Source: Filibacter tadaridae
GTDB taxonomy: Bacteria; Bacillota; Bacilli; Bacillales_A; Planococcaceae
Direction: 5' to 3'
Assembly: GCF_900609045.1 (NCBI RefSeq)
Contig: NZ_UXAV01000020.1
Coordinates: 1 to 64,000, forward strand
DNA: 64,000 bases
Part shown: positions 61,448 to 64,000 of the stretch, piece after piece
How the letters are laid out: each line of letters starts with the position of its first letter
Position numbering within the stretch: the first letter of the stretch is position 1
Translations under genes and position numbers: made by a program
The notes under the pieces: generated by a model
What the model saw: only the letters and a program-made list of their open reading frames with translations
Databases searched by the model: none
What the model was told of the DNA's origin: nothing

Positions 61448-62281
61448 ATGTCCGAATTTGAAACCATCCAACAGACGACTTCTTTCCAGTCCAAAAAGAC
61501 AGTAATAAACCAACTCCACAATTTGGGGATAAAAGCAGGTGACAATCTCATCGTCCATTCTTCGCTCAAATCGATGGGCTGGATTGCGGGTGGTGCCCAG
61601 GCAGTCGTCGAAGCCCTAATGGAAGCAGTAACAACCGAGGGAACAATTGTGATGCCTGCTCAGTCCCCCGATAATTCAGAGCCCTCTTACTGGATGGTTC
61701 CGCCGGTTCCAGAAGATTGGTATGAACCGATCCGCCAATCATTTCCTGCGTATGACCCGCATCTCACACATTTACGTGAAATGGGCAAGATTGCGGATTG
61801 CTTCCATCGTCACCCCAGTACAATCCGAAGCAACCATCCAGCGCATTCCTTCATGGCTTGGGGTAAACATGCAAAAGACTGGATGAGCGAGCACCCATTG
61901 GAAGATTCGTTTGGCACGCGTTCCCCACTTGGGAAGATGATGGACACGGATGTGAAGATTGTCATGATCGGCGTAGGTTATGATTCTTGCACAGCCCTTC
62001 ATTTGGCTGAATACCTCGCCCCGGGGTTAACAACTTCCCCGCAAGGCTCTGCTATCATGCAAAACGGTCAACGAGTTTGGGCTACGTATGACATGGCGGA
62101 TGTAGATTCGGATATCTTCCCTGAGATTGGGATGGACTTTGAAAAATCCAACCCAACAGCCGCTACCTGCAATCCTATTGGACAAGCTGATTGTAAAGTC
62201 GTTTCCATGCAAGATCTTCTTGTATTCGGTACGGAATGGATTGAGAAGAGTCGAAAAGAAAGTTTGTTAGAATCCAAGTGA
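61448..62281 (+). CDS. AAC(3)-family N-acetyltransferase (YokD-like)
   Basis: A 277-residue member of the Antibiotic_NAT family, which includes aminoglycoside 3-N-acetyltransferases. VHSSLKSMGWIAGGAQAVVEAL and GTIVMPAQSPDNSEPSYW near the N-terminus and RSNHPAHSFMAWGKHA, with the active-site His, are typical. Chromosomal Bacillus members such as YokD often have no clear resistance phenotype, so antibiotic modification is not assured. It has its own promoter region and shares a terminator with trpA. Confidence 0.88.
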   Translation: MSEFETIQQTTSFQSKKTVINQLHNLGIKAGDNLIVHSSLKSMGWIAGGAQAVVEALMEAVTTEGTIVMPAQSPDNSEPSYWMVPPVPEDWYEPIRQSFPAYDPHLTHLREMGKIADCFHRHPSTIRSNHPAHSFMAWGKHAKDWMSEHPLEDSFGTRSPLGKMMDTDVKIVMIGVGYDSCTALHLAEYLAPGLTTSPQGSAIMQNGQRVWATYDMADVDSDIFPEIGMDFEKSNPTAATCNPIGQADCKVVSMQDLLVFGTEWIEKSRKESLLESK

Positions 62282-62324
62282 AATGGCTACCAGCAAAGAT
62301 CTAGGCAACCCGCAATCCCGTATG

Positions 62325-62369
62325 AAAATGCCTTTCCCCATGTTTTATCGACATGGGAAAAGGCATTTT
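62325..62369. terminator. Bidirectional terminator between the acetyltransferase gene and trpA
   Basis: AAAATGCCTTTCCCCATG (62325-62342) pairs with CATGGGAAAAGGCATTTT (62352-62369) with one mismatch. Confidence 0.93.
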
Positions 62370-62379
62370 CTTATCTAAC

Positions 62380-63147
62380 CTATGCATTGACAAGGGCTTT
62401 TACTCCAGCCAAATCTTGTCGATGAAATGCATCTACAATCGCGCTTCCAACGATGACACCGTCCGCCAACCCGCCAATTGCACGTACCTGTTCAGGTGTC
62501 GATATGCCAAATCCTGCAAGCACCGGTACGGGACTTACCGCCTTTAAGTGTTCAAAATGAAGGGCAAGATTATCTTCGAATTCATTCCTAACACCTGTAA
62601 TGCCATTGACTGTTACCGCGTAAATGAACCCCTCGCCAGTAGCCGTGATTTTTTGAATACGTTCGTTCGGACTAGTTAATGACACAAGTGGAACGAGCGC
62701 GATACCCGATCCGTCTAGTGCACTCCGCAATAACCCGCTTTCTTCTAACGGTAAATCGGGGATGATTAAACCGCCTAGCCCAATACGACGGCAGTCCTCG
62801 ACGAACTCACCGATGCCATAGCGTAAAACCGGATTCAAATAAGTCATGATGATAAGGGGGATCCTTATTTCATTTCCAATAGCAGTAAGCTCTTCCACCA
62901 CCGAGCGAAGCGTCACCCCATGTGCTAACGCTCGTTCCCCTGCTTGTTGAATAACGGGGCCATCCGCCACTGGATCGGAGAATGGAATACCGATTTCGAT
63001 TGCCGTCACGCCGGCTTCTTGGAGAAATAATAAGTTATCCTTTAGCGTGTGAAGTCCGTCGTCGCCTGCCATTATATAAGGGATAAATGCTTTCTCACCT
63101 CTTCCAATGCATGCATTGATTGCTTTTGTCAGCATCATTTCAGTCAT
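62380..63147 (-). CDS. trpA: Tryptophan synthase alpha subunit
   Basis: A 255-residue TIM-barrel protein that splits indole-3-glycerol phosphate to indole and glyceraldehyde 3-phosphate. [18 protein letters not shown] carries the catalytic Glu and Asp; [33 protein letters not shown] and [10 protein letters not shown] are typical phosphate- and active-site segments. Its start overlaps the trpB stop by ATGA. It is the last gene of the trp operon, closed by the hairpin at 62325-62369. Confidence 0.97.
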   Translation of the reverse strand: MTEMMLTKAINACIGRGEKAFIPYIMAGDDGLHTLKDNLLFLQEAGVTAIEIGIPFSDPVADGPVIQQAGERALAHGVTLRSVVEELTAIGNEIRIPLIIMTYLNPVLRYGIGEFVEDCRRIGLGGLIIPDLPLEESGLLRSALDGSGIALVPLVSLTSPNERIQKITATGEGFIYAVTVNGITGVRNEFEDNLALHFEHLKAVSPVPVLAGFGISTPEQVRAIGGLADGVIVGSAIVDAFHRQDLAGVKALVNA

Positions 63148-64000
63148 TTTACGCTACCTCCTAGTGCGTCCCGCACAGTTTGGACATCTTTATCGCCCCG
63201 CCCTGAAAGACAAATAACGAGGATTTCATCTTTTGCCATGTCTTCTGCCAACTTGACTGCATAACTAACTGCATGAGCACTTTCAAGGGCAGGGATGATT
63301 CCTTCTTTTTCTGCTAATAACTGAAGGCCTTCTAGGGCACCTTTATCTGTTACGGATGTATACTTTACCCGACCAATATCGTGCAGATGGCAATGTTCCG
63401 GTCCAGCTGCTGGATAGTCAAGCCCTGCTGAAATGGAATGTGCCTCCTGTATCATTCCGTCGTCATCTTGCAGGATATACATATATGCCCCGTGAAGGAC
63501 ACCCTCCTTTCCATCCGCAATCGCCGCCGCATGAAGACCCGTTTCGATTCCGCTGCCCGCCGCCTCAACGCCGTACAATGCGACTTCTTCATCTTCTAAA
63601 AACGGATGGAACATACCGATTGCGTTGCTACCACCACCAATGCATGCAACAATCGCATTCGGCAAACACCCTTCTTTTTCAAGTATTTGCCGTCTCGTTT
63701 CCACACCGATAACGCGTTGGAAATCACGTACAATCCGCGGGAATGGATGGGGACCAAGTGCAGAGCCCAAAATATAATGTGTATCCTCCACATTCGACAC
63801 CCAGTAGCGCAATGCTTCATTGACTGCGTCTTTCAGTGTCCCTGCCCCTTTTTCGACTGAAACGACTTTCGCTCCAAGCAATTCCATTCGAAAGACATTC
63901 AATTCTTGCCTACGAATGTCTTCTGCACCCATAAAGACGACGCATTCGAGATCGAACAATGCACATACTGTCGCCGTTGCAACACCGTGTTGACCGGCGC
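63144..64000 (-). CDS. trpB: Tryptophan synthase beta subunit, C-terminal part (cut by window edge)
   Basis: The frame is open from the window edge to the stop at 63144 (about 285 residues). The first visible residues, [15 protein letters not shown], belong to the TrpB core just after the PLP lysine region. [18 protein letters not shown] is the PLP phosphate loop, and [19 protein letters not shown] is the subunit-interface and cation-site region. The Met at 63959 is internal, not a start. TrpB joins indole and serine to make tryptophan. Coupled to trpA. Confidence 0.96.
   Translation of the reverse strand, partial: AGQHGVATATVCALFDLECVVFMGAEDIRRQELNVFRMELLGAKVVSVEKGAGTLKDAVNEALRYWVSNVEDTHYILGSALGPHPFPRIVRDFQRVIGVETRRQILEKEGCLPNAIVACIGGGSNAIGMFHPFLEDEEVALYGVEAAGSGIETGLHAAAIADGKEGVLHGAYMYILQDDDGMIQEAHSISAGLDYPAAGPEHCHLHDIGRVKYTSVTDKGALEGLQLLAEKEGIIPALESAHAVSYAVKLAEDMAKDEILVICLSGRGDKDVQTVRDALGGSVK

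Noticed and set aside
63144-63959. Complete 271-residue gene starting at Met 63959
   Set aside because: The frame is open to the window edge and continues with trpB-specific sequence, so the Met is internal.

Overview
The window looks like the chromosome of a Gram-positive Bacillales bacterium, most like Planococcaceae such as Sporosarcina. This is an inference from gene content (des-desK-desR, a Bce-type peptide-resistance module, an LmrA/LmrB-like pair, bacillithiol-linked YtxJ, dpp/app-ykf peptide uptake, ywrDBA-like genes), strong GGAGG ribosome sites, frequent TTG/GTG starts and a moderate G+C content. No rRNA, tRNA or CRISPR array was seen. The window opens inside an ISLre2-type transposase and closes inside trpB.

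Region by region. 1-2.4 kb: remains of two insertion sequences, an ISLre2 transposase cut by the window edge and an IS21 remnant (3' part of istA, whole istB, right-end repeats), joined at a perfect 23-bp-arm palindrome. 2.7-10.5 kb: an A+T-rich accessory block on the minus strand that reads as a defence island: a 1080-residue nuclease-STAND NTPase, a NUDIX plus PLD-helicase operon, and a cluster of unrecognised small genes with zinc-binding cysteines, one of which is interrupted by an in-frame TAG. 10.6-20.2 kb: a DUF697-type GTPase, an Rpn-type nuclease, an LmrA/LmrB-like repressor and drug exporter, and a Bce-like ABC transporter facing its sensor kinase and regulator. 20.4-21.7 kb: a Uma2 gene, a small basic-peptide gene with an apparent antisense RNA, a duplicated fragment of the Uma2 3' end, and a 21-bp phased repeat array.

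21.7-43.3 kb: mostly metabolism. It holds paired chromate transporters behind a gamma-glutamyltransferase, a dimethylargininase-like hydrolase, D-serine dehydratase, the kynUBA tryptophan-degradation operon, the membrane-fluidity system des/desK/desR, a FabG-like reductase, an operon of a PlsY-like acyltransferase, a GNAT-aminotransferase fusion and YtxJ, then PAP2, an alkyltransferase-like protein, MscL, a second Rpn nuclease with a 12-bp tandem repeat, and TldD/TldE. 43.4-47.3 kb: a 30-residue membrane-peptide gene and a five-gene GntR-ABC transporter operon. 47.6-64 kb: a TSUP permease, a VOC protein, a large phased repeat array, a lipoprotein, a thioesterase, muropeptide-processing enzymes (YkfC, YkfA) next to a five-gene oligopeptide ABC operon with CodY- and CcpA-like sites, an aldehyde dehydrogenase, a DUF4003 protein, an AAC(3)-type acetyltransferase and trpBA.

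The most unusual material is not in the large genes. It is (i) intergenic arrays in which a 6-9-bp core recurs about every 21 bp, two helical turns, in two unrelated sequence families and, in the largest array, an 82-bp higher-order period; (ii) the antisense arrangement around the 48-residue peptide at 21.2 kb; (iii) the small-gene module at 9.6-10.5 kb with an amber codon between a folded domain and a zinc-binding tail; and (iv) a family of foldable intergenic elements. All functional names are homology calls made by eye; no searches were run.
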